Below are positions 17,465-26,569 of a DNA stretch of 64,000 nt, piece by piece (position 1 is the stretch's first letter; every line of letters begins with the position of its first letter). Both the position numbers and the translations under genes were made by a program. The notes under the pieces are model-generated. The model did no database searches, was not told where the DNA came from, and was given only the letters and a program-made list of their open reading frames with translations. The DNA comes from Xanthomonas bonasiae (lineage in GTDB: Bacteria > Pseudomonadota > Gammaproteobacteria > Xanthomonadales > Xanthomonadaceae): assembly GCF_017163705.1 (NCBI RefSeq), contig NZ_JAFIWB010000005.1, positions 62,001 to 126,000 of the forward strand. Reading direction: 5' to 3'.

Positions 17465-17953
17465 GTGAGAGCGATCGCAATGTCGATGTTGTTGATGTCG
17501 ATGAGCGCCACCGGCGCGCACGCGGAAGGCCTGACCACCTCCCCCGACGGCAAGCACCTGGCGGTCGGTTTCGGCCAGCCCACCTACAAACAGGTGCTGC
17601 ACTACCGGAAAATGTACGACAAGAAGCCGTTTCCCGATGCCGAGCTCTATTACTACAGCAACGGCATGTACAAGCTCATCTCGCAAGGCGAGAACCACTA
17701 CGGCGTCTATGTGCTGCAAGGCAGTTTCGACGACGAGAGCTATACCGTCCGCTTCATTTCCCTGCCTTCCGAGGACTGGGGCAACAAGACCGCCTTCCAC
17801 CAGTTGACCTTCGTCCGCGGCGAGGACAAGAACATCTTCATCCAGAACGCGATCGTCGACACCGGCGAAGCCATCGCCCAGCAGAACGGCACCTACACCA
17901 TGGAAAAGAACACCGTGACCAATCCGGTGCCGACCAAGTGGAAGAACCGCTGA
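17465..17953 (+). CDS. Small exported hypothetical protein
   Basis: The product is 162 aa with a GTG start at 17465. I prefer this to the ATG at 17480 because only the longer form gives the signal peptide a positive charge (MRAIAMSMLLMSMSATGAHA, cut before EG). GGAG lies 10 nt upstream. The mature part is rich in Tyr, Lys and Asp (YKQVLHYRKMYDKKPFPDAE), with probable beta strands and no cysteines. I do not recognise the family. It should be periplasmic. It lies downstream of oleB on the same strand, but with about 195 bp between them it is probably not part of the ole unit. Confidence 0.72.
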   Translation: MRAIAMSMLLMSMSATGAHAEGLTTSPDGKHLAVGFGQPTYKQVLHYRKMYDKKPFPDAELYYYSNGMYKLISQGENHYGVYVLQGSFDDESYTVRFISLPSEDWGNKTAFHQLTFVRGEDKNIFIQNAIVDTGEAIAQQNGTYTMEKNTVTNPVPTKWKNR

Positions 17954-18093
17954 AGCGCGTTCATGCTCGGCCGTGGCGCTGGCGGGCGGATGTCGCCGGC
18001 GCCATCGGCATCCTGCACCGATGAGAGGACGGTCGTCGGACGGGTTGCGATGCGCATGGGCGACCTTGCGCTGAGCGCAGCGGTATCGCGCAA

Positions 18094-18468
18094 TCAGGCG
18101 TCCGGAAGATTACGCTCGGTCACGCCATCCCAATCGTCCTCGGTCAGCAACGGCAGCCCGTGCGCCAGCCGCGACTTGTCGCACTGCGCGCTGCGTTCGC
18201 CGAACTCCAGCGAGGCGGGCACCGCGGCGCATACCGACGGGCGCCGGTCGTGGATCGTGCAGCGGCTGTAGCGGCCGATCTGCGCGTCCAGCGCCACGCA
18301 GCGCGGCTGCGCCTGCGAGGTGCCGCGCATCACCCGTTCGTGGGTGCGCAACGGTTCGGTGAGTGCGAACGGGACCCTGCCGCCCAGGTCGGGATCGGCT
18401 TCGCTCCAGTGGAAACTGACGCGGAAGTAGGCGCAGCAGGCGCCGCAGGTGAGGCAGGGATGTGCCAT
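18094..18468 (-). CDS. YkgJ-type zinc/iron-chelating cysteine-cluster protein
   Basis: The product is 124 aa from the ATG at 18468 (MAHPCLTCG). An upstream in-frame ATG at 18513 would add a Pro/Ala-rich tail absent from the family. The CxxCGACC cluster near the N-terminus, later CVALDAQIGRYSRCTIHDRRPSVC and a final Cys fit the YkgJ (CxxCxxCC) family, thought to chelate Zn or Fe. The biochemical role is unknown. It is read on the minus strand after the LysR gene (18577-19473), with 108 bp between. Confidence 0.87.
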   Translation of the reverse strand: MAHPCLTCGACCAYFRVSFHWSEADPDLGGRVPFALTEPLRTHERVMRGTSQAQPRCVALDAQIGRYSRCTIHDRRPSVCAAVPASLEFGERSAQCDKSRLAHGLPLLTEDDWDGVTERNLPDA

Positions 18469-18576
18469 GGCAGCCGGGCCTTGCGCGGCAAACAGCGGTG
18501 GGGGGCGCGGCATTCTGACCGAACCGGCGCGCGCTGCAAGCGGCGCGGCATTCAGGCGGCGGCGTTTCGTGCGCGA

Positions 18577-19473
18577 TCAGGCCAGTCGCGGCGCCGCATG
18601 CTGCTGCAGGAAGGTCAGAAAACTGGCGAGCTTGGGCAGCGGTCGACGGTCCTGCCGGTACAGCGCGTGGACCGGGCGGCTGGCCGGCAGATAGGCCTCG
18701 AGCAGGCCGACCAGGCGTCCGGCGGCAAGATCCTCGGCCACCAGCACCTGCGGCTGCAACAGCAGCCCGGCGCCGTGCAGGGCGGCCTGGCGCAAGGCGG
18801 CGCTGCTGTTGCAGCGCAGGGCGGTCTCGGCCGGCCAGCCCGCGGTCGCGCCGGACGCCTCCAGCCGCCAGGCCGAACGCGGGTTCCAGGCCGCGTGACC
18901 GAGGCAGCGGTGCGCGGCCAGGTCGGCGGGCGTGGCCGGCACGCCGTGGCGCGCCAGATAGGCCGGCGCGGCGCAGATCGCCATGCGGTAGTGGCCCAGC
19001 GGGCGCGCCACCAGGTTCAGGGCGGGATCCAGCGCGCCGACCCGGATCGCCAGGTCGATGCCGTCTTCGATCAGGTCGACCACGCTGTTGCTCAGGTCCA
19101 GTTCGATGCGCACCTGCGGGAACTGCGCCTGGTACTCGGCCACCGCCGCGGCGATCACGCATTCGCCCAGCGTGGTGGCGGCGCTGATCCGCAGCAGCCC
19201 GCTCGGCGCGGCGGCCAGGCGCTCGACCGAGCTTTCGGCCCAGCGCAGCTGTTCGAGCACGCGCTTGCCCTCTTCGTAGAAACGGCGACCGGCGTCGGTC
19301 AGGCCCTGGCGACGGGTGCTGCGTTCCAGCAGCCGCGCGCCCAGATGGGTCTCGAGCTGGCGGACCAGCTTGCCGACCATCACCGCGCTGATGTCCAGCC
19401 GCCGCGCGGCGGCGCTGAAGCTGCCGGCCTCCACGGCGGCGACGAAGACCTCGATGCTGCGCAGTTTGTCCAC
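18577..19473 (-). CDS. LysR-family transcriptional regulator
   Basis: The product is 298 aa with a GTG start at 19473. The N-terminal winged helix (SFSAAARRLDISAVMVGKLV as recognition part) is followed by a typical LysR co-inducer domain. It is divergent from the SDR gene at 19574 with a 100-bp gap, so that gene is the likely target. The subgroup resembles regulators of short-chain dehydrogenases. The inducer is unknown. Confidence 0.92.
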   Translation of the reverse strand: MDKLRSIEVFVAAVEAGSFSAAARRLDISAVMVGKLVRQLETHLGARLLERSTRRQGLTDAGRRFYEEGKRVLEQLRWAESSVERLAAAPSGLLRISAATTLGECVIAAAVAEYQAQFPQVRIELDLSNSVVDLIEDGIDLAIRVGALDPALNLVARPLGHYRMAICAAPAYLARHGVPATPADLAAHRCLGHAAWNPRSAWRLEASGATAGWPAETALRCNSSAALRQAALHGAGLLLQPQVLVAEDLAAGRLVGLLEAYLPASRPVHALYRQDRRPLPKLASFLTFLQQHAAPRLA

Positions 19474-19573
19474 GATTGCGAACCCTGGGTTTGCAGTGTC
19501 GGAAATTCTGCGCCATTTTTCGCTGCCCGGTACACGGCCAGACTGCCCGCCTCACACCAGCAGGAGCAGTGGC

Positions 19574-20173
19574 ATGAAGGCAGTCGTCATCGGCGGAACC
19601 GGCACCCTGGGCCGGGCCGTGGTGCAGGAACTGGGGCGCGACCACGAGGTGATCGCGGTCGGCCACACGCGCGGCGCGTCCACCGTGGACATCACCGACG
19701 ACGCCAGCGTGCAGGCGCTGTTCGCCGCGCTGGGGCCGGTGGATGCGATCGTCTCGACCAGCGGCGAACTGCACTTCGGCGAGCTCGCCACGCTGCAGCC
19801 GGCGCAGTTCGCGCTGGGGCTGCAGCACAAGCTGCTGGGCCAGGTGCGGCTGGCGCTGCTCGGCCAGCACCATCTCAACGAAGGCGGTTCGATCACGCTG
19901 ACCGGCGGCATCGTCGCCGACGAGCCGATCCGCGGCGGCAGCAACGCCACCACGGTCAACACCGCGCTGGAGGGCTTCGTGCGCGCGGCCGCCTGCGAGT
20001 TGCGCGGCGGCCGCCGCATCAATGTGGTCAGCCCGACCGTGCTGAGCGAATCGGCCGAACAGTACGGGGCGTTCTTTCCTGGATTCGAGAGCGTCAGCGC
20101 TGCGCGCGCGGCGCTGGCCTACCGGCGCAGCGTGGCCGGGATCCAGAGCGGGCGCACGTTCCGGGTCGCCTAG
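19574..20173 (+). CDS. Short-chain dehydrogenase/reductase
   Basis: The product is 199 aa with the Rossmann motif GGTGTLG (residues 7-13). It has the conserved TSGELHFGEL segment (the NNAG-like region), a serine in SITLTGG and an AASA-like NTALEGFVRAAA helix. The classical Tyr of YxxxK appears replaced (NATTVNTALEG), as in a known group of short atypical SDRs close to YbbO or CsgA-like proteins. An AGGAG site lies before the ATG. It is divergent from the LysR gene at 19473 and likely controlled by it. The substrate is unknown. Confidence 0.86.
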   Translation: MKAVVIGGTGTLGRAVVQELGRDHEVIAVGHTRGASTVDITDDASVQALFAALGPVDAIVSTSGELHFGELATLQPAQFALGLQHKLLGQVRLALLGQHHLNEGGSITLTGGIVADEPIRGGSNATTVNTALEGFVRAAACELRGGRRINVVSPTVLSESAEQYGAFFPGFESVSAARAALAYRRSVAGIQSGRTFRVA

Positions 20174-20190
20174 GGCGCGCCATCAATCCC

Positions 20191-20222
20191 CGAGCAGCTC
20201 GCGCCACGCCCGCGCATGCATG
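20191..20222. repeat. Short dispersed motif (also at 32617-32650)
   Basis: About 32 bp after the SDR stop closely match a segment just after the DUF3147 stop at 32617-32650 (shared core TCGCGCCACGCC and GCATG). On the minus strand both would read MHAxAWRxLL, which might be the trace of a duplicated gene start or an intergenic repeat. Confidence 0.4.
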
Positions 20223-20280
20223 TTCACGTCAGCGCTGGCGCGGCAGCGTGCACGCGCAAGAGCCGCCCTACGGATTGGGC

Positions 20281-20623
20281 CTGTCAGGCCGCCAGCCGGC
20301 ACCGTGCGGCTTGAGCTGACCGCTAGTCAGGCGCTGCGCCACGCAGCACCGGCTGGCGACCTGACAGACCCAGCGCGACCTGCCCGGGAATTGATGACAT
20401 GGCCTAAGGCAACAGGCCGCGCCGATCCTGCGCACGAACGGGACAAGCAAGAGAGCGGACGTGGACGCGTGTGCAGTCCCGAACCATGACGCGCCCCGCG
20501 TACGCGGCCCAGCGGCCTGCGCCACGCGGCTTGAGCCGACCGCCAGTCAGTCGCTGCGCCACGCAGCACCAACTTGCGACCTGACGATCCAACGTGACCT
20601 ACTCGGCACTGCATGACATGCCT
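20281..20623. repeat. Two ~100-bp direct copies; the first is part of a long hairpin
   Basis: A segment at about 20303-20404 recurs at about 20523-20623 (offset 220 bp) with scattered changes; the shared core includes GCGGCTTGAG and GCTGCGCCACGCAGCACC. In the first copy CTGTCAGGCCGCCAGCCGG (20281-20299) pairs with 20349-20367 at 18 of 19 positions, forming a long stem. No gene is seen in 20174-20647. Confidence 0.7.
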
Positions 20624-20647
20624 TGGCGGCATGGCGACGCCATCGGC

Positions 20648-20653
20648 GATAAT
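20648..20653 (+). promoter_or_regulatory. -10-like GATAAT 6 nt before oleC
   Basis: GATAAT is followed by six bases and then the ATG at 20660, with no ribosome site visible, so oleC may be transcribed as a leaderless mRNA. Confidence 0.5.
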
Positions 20654-20659
20654 CGGCCG

Positions 20660-22327
20660 ATGACCACGACCCCCATCTGCAACATCGCCGCGACGCTGCC
20701 GCCGTTGGCCCGCGAGCGCCCCGACCAGATCGCCATCCGCTGCCCGGGCGGCCGCGGGGTCAACGGCCTGGCCGCCTACGACGTGACCCTGAGCTATGCG
20801 CAGCTGGATGCGCGCAGCGACGCGATCGCCGCCGGGCTGGGCGGCTACGGCATCGGCCGCGGCACCCGCACCGTGGTGATGGTGCGGCCGTCGCCGGAGT
20901 TCTTCCTGCTGATGTTCGCGCTGTTCAAGGCCGGTGCGGTGCCGGTGCTGGTGGATCCGGGCATCGACAAGCGCGCGCTCAAGCAATGCCTGGACGAGGC
21001 GCAGCCGGAGGCGTTCATCGGCATTCCGCTGGCGCAGCTGGCGCGGCGCCTGCTGGGCTGGGCGCGCTCGGCGCGGCGCATCGTCACCGTGGGCCGGCGC
21101 TGGGCCTGGGGCGGTACCACGCTGGCGCAGATCGAGCGTGCCGGCAGCGGCGCCGGCAGCCAGCTGGCCGACACCGCGGCCGACGACGTGGCCGCGATCC
21201 TGTTCACCAGCGGCTCCACCGGCGTGCCCAAGGGCGTGGTCTATCGGCATCGCCATTTCGTCGGCCAGATCGAACTGATGCGCAACGCGTTCGACATGCA
21301 GGCCGGCGGCATCGACCTGCCGACCTTCCCGCCGTTCGCCCTGTTCGATCCGGCGCTGGGGCTGACCTCGGTGATCCCGGACATGGACCCGACGCGGCCG
21401 GCCAGCGCCGATCCGCGCAAGCTGCACGATGCGATCGACCGCTTCGGGGTGACCCAGTTGTTCGGTTCGCCGGCGCTGATGCGGGTGCTGGCCGACTACG
21501 GGCGGCCATTGCCGAACGTGCGCTGCGCCACTTCTGCCGGCGCGCCGGTGCCGCCGGAAATCGTGGCCAAGATCTGCAGCCTGCTGCCGGAGGACGGCAA
21601 GCTGTGGACGCCGTACGGCGCCACCGAGTGCCTGCCTGTGGCGGCGATCGAAGGCCGCGAACTGCAGGACACGCGCACGGCCACCGAAACCGGCGCCGGC
21701 ACCTGCGTCGGCGCGGTGGTGGCGCCGAACGTGGTGCGCATCATCGCCATCGACGATGCGGCGATCCCCGAGTGGCCGGGCGTGCGCGAGCTGCCGACTG
21801 GCACGGTCGGCGAGATCACCGTGGCCGGGCCGACCACCACCGACACCTATTTCAACCGCGATGCGGCCACGCGCATCGCCAAGATCCGCGAGCGCCTGGA
21901 CGACGGCAGCGAGCGCATCGTGCATCGCATGGGCGACATCGGCTACTTCGACGCGCAGGGCCGGCTGTGGTTCTGCGGGCGCAAGACCCAGCGCGTGGAG
22001 ACCGCGCAGGGGCCGCTGTACACCGAGCAGGTCGAACCGATCTTCAATACGCTGCCGGGGGTGCGGCGCAGCGCGCTGGTCGGGATCGGCGAGGCGGGTC
22101 GGCAGCGCCCGGTGCTGTGCTACGAACTGGAAGCCGGCACCTGGAAGTGGAGCCAGCTGGAATTGCAGGAACTGGAGCAGCAGTTGCGGGCCACGGCCGC
22201 GGCGCACCCGCACACCGCCGGCATCGCCGACTTCCTGCGCCATCAGGGCTTCCCGGTGGATATCCGCCACAACGCCAAGATCGGCCGCGAGAAACTCGCG
22301 TTGTGGGCCAAGGACGAACTGCGCTGA
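20660..22327 (+). CDS. oleC: Olefin beta-lactone synthetase OleC (AMP-ligase family)
   Basis: The product is 555 aa from the ATG at 20660. It is an acyl-adenylate-forming enzyme with the P-loop-like motif FTSGSTGVPKG (182-192), the YGATECLP motif and the GDIGYFDAQGRLWFCGRK hinge region. OleC converts the beta-hydroxy acid made by OleA and OleD into a cis-beta-lactone using ATP, and OleB then decarboxylates it. The length agrees with characterised OleC proteins. It is separated from oleB by about 3.4 kb of other genes and followed 10 bp later by the wHTH/TPR gene at 22338. Confidence 0.96.
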   Translation: MTTTPICNIAATLPPLARERPDQIAIRCPGGRGVNGLAAYDVTLSYAQLDARSDAIAAGLGGYGIGRGTRTVVMVRPSPEFFLLMFALFKAGAVPVLVDPGIDKRALKQCLDEAQPEAFIGIPLAQLARRLLGWARSARRIVTVGRRWAWGGTTLAQIERAGSGAGSQLADTAADDVAAILFTSGSTGVPKGVVYRHRHFVGQIELMRNAFDMQAGGIDLPTFPPFALFDPALGLTSVIPDMDPTRPASADPRKLHDAIDRFGVTQLFGSPALMRVLADYGRPLPNVRCATSAGAPVPPEIVAKICSLLPEDGKLWTPYGATECLPVAAIEGRELQDTRTATETGAGTCVGAVVAPNVVRIIAIDDAAIPEWPGVRELPTGTVGEITVAGPTTTDTYFNRDAATRIAKIRERLDDGSERIVHRMGDIGYFDAQGRLWFCGRKTQRVETAQGPLYTEQVEPIFNTLPGVRRSALVGIGEAGRQRPVLCYELEAGTWKWSQLELQELEQQLRATAAAHPHTAGIADFLRHQGFPVDIRHNAKIGREKLALWAKDELR

Positions 22328-22337
22328 GGCCGCGGCG

Positions 22338-23918
22338 ATGGGCGAGCGCTACCGGCTGGACGACCTGCGCATCGACGTGGCACGGCAGCGGGTCGAGCGC
22401 GACGGCGTGGCACTGGAGCTGGGCGGACTGAGTTTCCGCCTGCTGCATTACCTGTTGCAGCAGGGCCAGCGCGTGGTCGGCTTCGACGAACTGATCGCGC
22501 AGGTGTGGGCGCCGGCGCTGGTCAACGAGGAGACCGTGACCCAGCGCGTGCGCCTGTTGCGGCAGGCGCTGGGCGATGCCTCGCGGCAGCCGCGCTACCT
22601 GCGCTCGGTGCGCGGCCAGGGCTACCAGTTGTGCGCGCCGGTGCGCAGCGACGAAGACGACGGCGACAGGGAAGACGCACCGGTGCCGCGACGCCCGCGT
22701 TGGCGTGGCATCGCGATCGCGGCAGTCGTGGTGCTCGGTGTCGGGACGCTGGCGGCGCTGGCGTGGTCGTGGCGTGCGCCGCCGCAGGAAGCGGCGACCT
22801 CGCCGCTGTTGCAACGCGCCGAGTATTACGCCGGCATCGGCCAGCGCGACGACAACGAACGCGCGATCGCGCTGTACCGGCAGCGCCTGCAGCAAGTGCC
22901 CGACGAGCCACGCGCGTTGCTCGGGCTCAGCCGCGCCTACAGCGCACGCGTTTGCCAGTACGGCGGCGATGCGCAGTACGTAGCGCTCGCGCGGCGCCTG
23001 GCGGCGCAGGTGATCGCGGCGCAGCCGCAGCTAGCCGCAGCGCATGCCGCGCTCGGCTACGCGCACGATTGCAGCGGCGAGTACGCGGCGGCGCTGGCCG
23101 CCTACGAGCGCGCGCTGCAGCTGGATTCGGGCGCCGATGCGGTGCGCGGCTCGGCTGCGTATCTGTACGAACGCAAGGGCCAGTTGGCGCAGGCGTTGGC
23201 CGCCAACCTGCAGGTGCGCGATCCGGCGCGGGTGCGGTTCCTGCCGATCCAGATCGCCAGCAACCTCAACCTGCTCGGCTACGTCAGCGCCGCCGAAGCG
23301 CGCTATCGCGACAGCTTCCAGTTGTATCCGGACAGCGCGTTTTCCAACGTGGCCTGGCCGAGTTTCCTGTTCGCGCATGGCCGCACCGCTGAAGCGCAGG
23401 CGGCATTGGACGAGGCGCTGGGGCGCGGCACCGACTATGCCGGGCTATACCTGCTGCAAGCGGAACTGGCATTGGTGCAGGGCGATGCGGCGCGTGCGCG
23501 CCAGGCCAGCCTGCAGGCGCTGCGGTTACGTCCCCAGGGCAGCCTGGGGCAGACGGTGGCATGGACGCTGGACGCGCAGCCACGACCAGCCGCGCCGGCG
23601 CTGCGCGCGCGGGCGCAGGACCTGTTGCGCAACCTCGCGCGTGGCGCTGATCCACTCGATGGGCTGGATGCGGCGCTGCTGCTGCAACTGGCCGGCGACC
23701 CGGACGCGGCGCTGGATGCGTTGCGCCGCGCACAGGCCGCCGGCTATCGCGATGCGGCCTACCTGCGGGTGTCGCCGCTGCTGGCGCCGCTGCGCGCACA
23801 GGCCGGCTTCGCTGCGTTGCTGGCGCGCAACCAGGCAGCCATCGCCACCCAGCGCGCGCAGGTGCGCCAAGCCGGCCTGCTCCCGCAGGAAACCGGAGCG
23901 GCTACGGCAACGCCTTGA
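22338..23918 (+). CDS. ToxR/CadC-like membrane-bound regulator with TPR domain
   Basis: The product is 526 aa. It has an N-terminal OmpR-type winged helix (about 1-100, with VNEETVTQRVRLLRQALGD and YLRSVRGQGYQL), one transmembrane helix (about 122-145) and a C-terminal periplasmic part of TPR-like repeats (LGYAHDCSGEYAAALAAYERAL, and others). This layout is that of one-component regulators that sense in the periplasm and bind DNA directly. It starts 10 bp after oleC, so it is probably co-transcribed, and a link to olefin or membrane lipid control is possible but unproven. Its 3' end overlaps the next gene, read in the opposite direction, by 17 bp. Confidence 0.88.
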   Translation: MGERYRLDDLRIDVARQRVERDGVALELGGLSFRLLHYLLQQGQRVVGFDELIAQVWAPALVNEETVTQRVRLLRQALGDASRQPRYLRSVRGQGYQLCAPVRSDEDDGDREDAPVPRRPRWRGIAIAAVVVLGVGTLAALAWSWRAPPQEAATSPLLQRAEYYAGIGQRDDNERAIALYRQRLQQVPDEPRALLGLSRAYSARVCQYGGDAQYVALARRLAAQVIAAQPQLAAAHAALGYAHDCSGEYAAALAAYERALQLDSGADAVRGSAAYLYERKGQLAQALAANLQVRDPARVRFLPIQIASNLNLLGYVSAAEARYRDSFQLYPDSAFSNVAWPSFLFAHGRTAEAQAALDEALGRGTDYAGLYLLQAELALVQGDAARARQASLQALRLRPQGSLGQTVAWTLDAQPRPAAPALRARAQDLLRNLARGADPLDGLDAALLLQLAGDPDAALDALRRAQAAGYRDAAYLRVSPLLAPLRAQAGFAALLARNQAAIATQRAQVRQAGLLPQETGAATATP

Positions 23919-25026
23919 GCACGTAGTCGGCGAGCAGCCCCTGCGATTGCGGATGCATTTTCGGCGTGTTGTAGGCGCTGCGGGTGATCACCACCACCAG
24001 GCGCTCCTCGGGCAGCACGAACACGTAGTTGCCGCCGTTGCCGGACATCGCCCACACCCCGCGCTCCACCCCGCGCACCGGGAAGCGGAAGCGCCACAGC
24101 AGATAACCGTAGTCGGCATCCTCGCGCGCCTGCGCGTGCACCGTGGTCATCGCCCGCACCCAGTCCGCCGGCAGCACCTGCTGGCCGTGCCAGCGGCCCT
24201 GGTCGAGCAGCAGCTGGCCGAACTTGGCCAGGTCGCGGCTGCGGTAGCGGGTGCCGCCGCCGCCCATGCCCACGCCTTCGGCCGAGCGGCCCCAGTGGAC
24301 GTCGGTGATGCCCAGTGGCCGTTCCAGCGCCTGCGCGGCGAAGTCTTCCAGGTGCTGGCCGGTGGCTTTCTCCACCAGCGCGCCGAGCAGGAAGCTGCCG
24401 GCGGTGCAGTAGGCGAAGGCGCGGCCGTGCGGGCTGTTCTCGGGGCGGCGCATCCACGGCGCGTAGCCCTTGATCGGCAGGTCCAGCGCGAACTGGGTCC
24501 AATTGGCGCTGACGTACATGCGTTCCTCGTTGCCGCTGGAGAACGCGTTCTCGTCGTCGCATTCCAGCTGCGAACTCATCGTCAGCAGGTCTTCGACGGT
24601 GATCGCGCGCTTGCGCGGATCCGGCTGCTGCCAATGGCGGTCGCCGAAGGCGTCATAGACCTTGGCCTGCGCGCCGGGCAGGCGGCCGCGCTCGATCGCC
24701 GCGCCCACCAGCATCGCGGTGATGCTCTTGGTCGCCGAGCGGGTGTCTTGCAGGGTCTGCCGATCGGCATCGCCGAAGTAGCGTTCGTAGACCAGCGCGC
24801 CGTCGCGCACGATCAGTACGCTGCTGGTGTTCGGCGCCTTGCCGTCGGCGATGGCCTGCTCCAGTGCCGCGAGCGTGGCCATGTTCCAGCCGGTGGCCTT
24901 GGGGTCGGCGACCTTCCAGCCGTCTTCGAGCGCCGGCGGCGCGGTGGTGGTGGTGTTGGGCGCGGCATGGACGACAGGCGCGGAGAGGACGAACACGATG
25001 CACAGCAGGAACGGAAGGCGCGACAT
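23902..25026 (-). CDS. Exported serine hydrolase, beta-lactamase class C family
   Basis: The product is 374 aa from the ATG at 25026 (MSRLPFLLCIVFVLSAPVVHA signal peptide). The nucleophile motif is SATK (Ser97-Lys100) and the YxN-type element probably lies in FAYCTAGSFLLG. The KTG-type box is not evident; GNGGNY near residue 345 may take its place. The family covers esterases, D-peptidases and related enzymes, and true beta-lactamase activity should not be assumed. It is located in the periplasm. It converges on the wHTH/TPR gene, overlapping it by 17 bp, and lies between oleC and oleD. Confidence 0.9.
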   Translation of the reverse strand: MSRLPFLLCIVFVLSAPVVHAAPNTTTTAPPALEDGWKVADPKATGWNMATLAALEQAIADGKAPNTSSVLIVRDGALVYERYFGDADRQTLQDTRSATKSITAMLVGAAIERGRLPGAQAKVYDAFGDRHWQQPDPRKRAITVEDLLTMSSQLECDDENAFSSGNEERMYVSANWTQFALDLPIKGYAPWMRRPENSPHGRAFAYCTAGSFLLGALVEKATGQHLEDFAAQALERPLGITDVHWGRSAEGVGMGGGGTRYRSRDLAKFGQLLLDQGRWHGQQVLPADWVRAMTTVHAQAREDADYGYLLWRFRFPVRGVERGVWAMSGNGGNYVFVLPEERLVVVITRSAYNTPKMHPQSQGLLADYVLKALP

Positions 25027-25223
25027 GGTGAAACTCCGGAAGGATGCAGTCCGCGCACTGCGCCAGCGCCGTGGATGAAGTGCCTGATGCCACGGTGAAG
25101 AATTATGAAGTTCCACAGGATCAATGACTTGGGGTGCGCCCTGGCGTCGCCCGCAGCCGTGCGGATCGCCTTCCCCGGCGACCCCGGCTATCGTGTGCGC
25201 CCTGATGCGATCGGTGCGGCGCG

Positions 25224-26234
25224 ATGAAAATAGTGGTGACGGGCGGCGGTGGATTCCTGGGCCAGGCGCTGTGCCGTGGCCTGGTCGCGCGCGGGCATGA
25301 AGTGATCAGCTACAACCGCGGCCACTATCCGGAGCTGCAGGCGCTGGGCGTGGCCCAGGTGCGCGGCGACCTGACCGATGCGCAGGCGCTGCACCACGCC
25401 GTCGCCGGCGCCGAGGCGGTGTTTCACAACGCGGCCAAGGCCGGTGCCTGGGGCAGCTACGACAGCTACTACCAGCCCAACGTGATCGGCACCGAGAACG
25501 TGCTGGCCGCCTGCCGCGCGCACGGCGTGGGTCGTTTGATCTACACCTCCACGCCAAGCGTGACCCATCGCGCCACCCACCCGGTGGAAGGCCTGGGCGC
25601 GGACCAGGTGCCGTATGGCGAGAACTTCCAGGCGCCGTACGCGGCGACCAAGGCGATCGCCGAGCGCGCGGTGCTCGCTGCCAACGACGCGCAACTGGCG
25701 GTGGTGGCGCTACGGCCGCGGCTGATCTGGGGGCCGGGCGACAACCAGATCCTGCCCAAGTTGGTCGCGCGCGCGCAGGCCGGGCGCGTGCGCCTGGTCG
25801 GCGGCGGCGACAACCGGGTCGATTCAACCTTCATCGACAATGCCGCGCAGGCGCATTTCGACGCGTTCGAACATCTGCGCGTCGGCGCGGCCTGCGCCGG
25901 CAAGGCGTACTTCATTTCCAACGGCGAGCCGCTGCCGATGCGCGAGTTGCTGAACAAGCTGCTCGCCGCGGTCGGCGCGCCGCCGGTCACCAAGACCCTG
26001 TCGTTCAAGGCGGCCTATCGCATCGGCGCCGCCTGCGAAACGCTGTGGCCGCTGCTGCGCCTGCGCGGCGAGCCGCCGCTGACCCGCTTCCTGGCCGAGC
26101 AGCTGTGCACGCCGCATTGGTACAGCATGGAACCGGCGCGACGCGATTTCGGCTATGTACCGCAGGTTTCGATCGAGCAGGGCCTGCAGCGCCTGGCGTC
26201 ATCATGGCGCCGCGACACTTCCGTCACTTCCTGA
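25224..26234 (+). CDS. oleD: 2-alkyl-3-oxoalkanoate reductase OleD
   Basis: The product is 336 aa, an extended SDR with GGGGFLG (7-13) and the catalytic pair Tyr139/Lys143 in [10 protein letters not shown]. OleD uses NADPH to reduce the beta-keto acid from OleA to the beta-hydroxy acid taken by OleC. The body fits characterised OleD ([18 protein letters not shown], later [14 protein letters not shown]). It closes the set of four olefin genes and follows oleC after two unrelated genes. A family paralogue such as a sterol-type 3-beta-HSD is a less likely reading, given that oleA, oleB and oleC are all in the window. Confidence 0.94.
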   Translation: MKIVVTGGGGFLGQALCRGLVARGHEVISYNRGHYPELQALGVAQVRGDLTDAQALHHAVAGAEAVFHNAAKAGAWGSYDSYYQPNVIGTENVLAACRAHGVGRLIYTSTPSVTHRATHPVEGLGADQVPYGENFQAPYAATKAIAERAVLAANDAQLAVVALRPRLIWGPGDNQILPKLVARAQAGRVRLVGGGDNRVDSTFIDNAAQAHFDAFEHLRVGAACAGKAYFISNGEPLPMRELLNKLLAAVGAPPVTKTLSFKAAYRIGAACETLWPLLRLRGEPPLTRFLAEQLCTPHWYSMEPARRDFGYVPQVSIEQGLQRLASSWRRDTSVTS

Positions 26235-26296
26235 CGACCGGCGGTTTCCGAAGATAACTGCGCGCCGATTCGGCACGACAACTTCTGGACCTTGCC

Positions 26297-26455
26297 ATGC
26301 TGCATTACGCCATCATCTTTTTCGTCATCGCCATCATCGCGGCCGTGCTGGGTTTCAGCGGCATCGCCGGCGCCGCGACCAACATCGCCTGGATCCTGTT
26401 CGTGGTGTTCCTGATCCTGGCCGTGATCTCGATGTTCCGTCGCGGCAAGGTGTAG
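26297..26455 (+). CDS. DUF1328 small membrane protein (YtjA-like)
   Basis: The product is 52 aa with two hydrophobic helices (about 4-20 and 30-46) separated by [14 protein letters not shown], and a basic end FRRGKV. This is the full DUF1328 pattern (LxFxVIAIIAAxLGFxGIAGxA). Members are tiny inner-membrane proteins of unknown role, often stress-induced. It has its own terminator (26473-26523). Confidence 0.93.
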   Translation: MLHYAIIFFVIAIIAAVLGFSGIAGAATNIAWILFVVFLILAVISMFRRGKV

Positions 26456-26472
26456 TCGCCCGCGCTGCATCG

Positions 26473-26523
26473 CGAACGGCCCGTCGCACCGGAGACATCC
26501 GGTGCGGCGGGCCGTTCGTTTTT
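26473..26523 (+). terminator. Intrinsic terminator after the DUF1328 gene
   Basis: Arms of 21 bp (26473-26493 and 26498-26518) contain one T-G wobble around a GACA loop and are followed by TTTTT (26519-26523). Confidence 0.92.
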
Positions 26524-26569
26524 GTGCGCGCCGCTGGCGCCGGAGTCGCGCCATTGCATGGCCGCCGCG

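Noticed and set aside
23902-25026. Antibiotic-resistance beta-lactamase
   Set aside because: The SxxK serine hydrolase resembles the broad class C/esterase family, but no KTG box was seen and substrate cannot be read from it.
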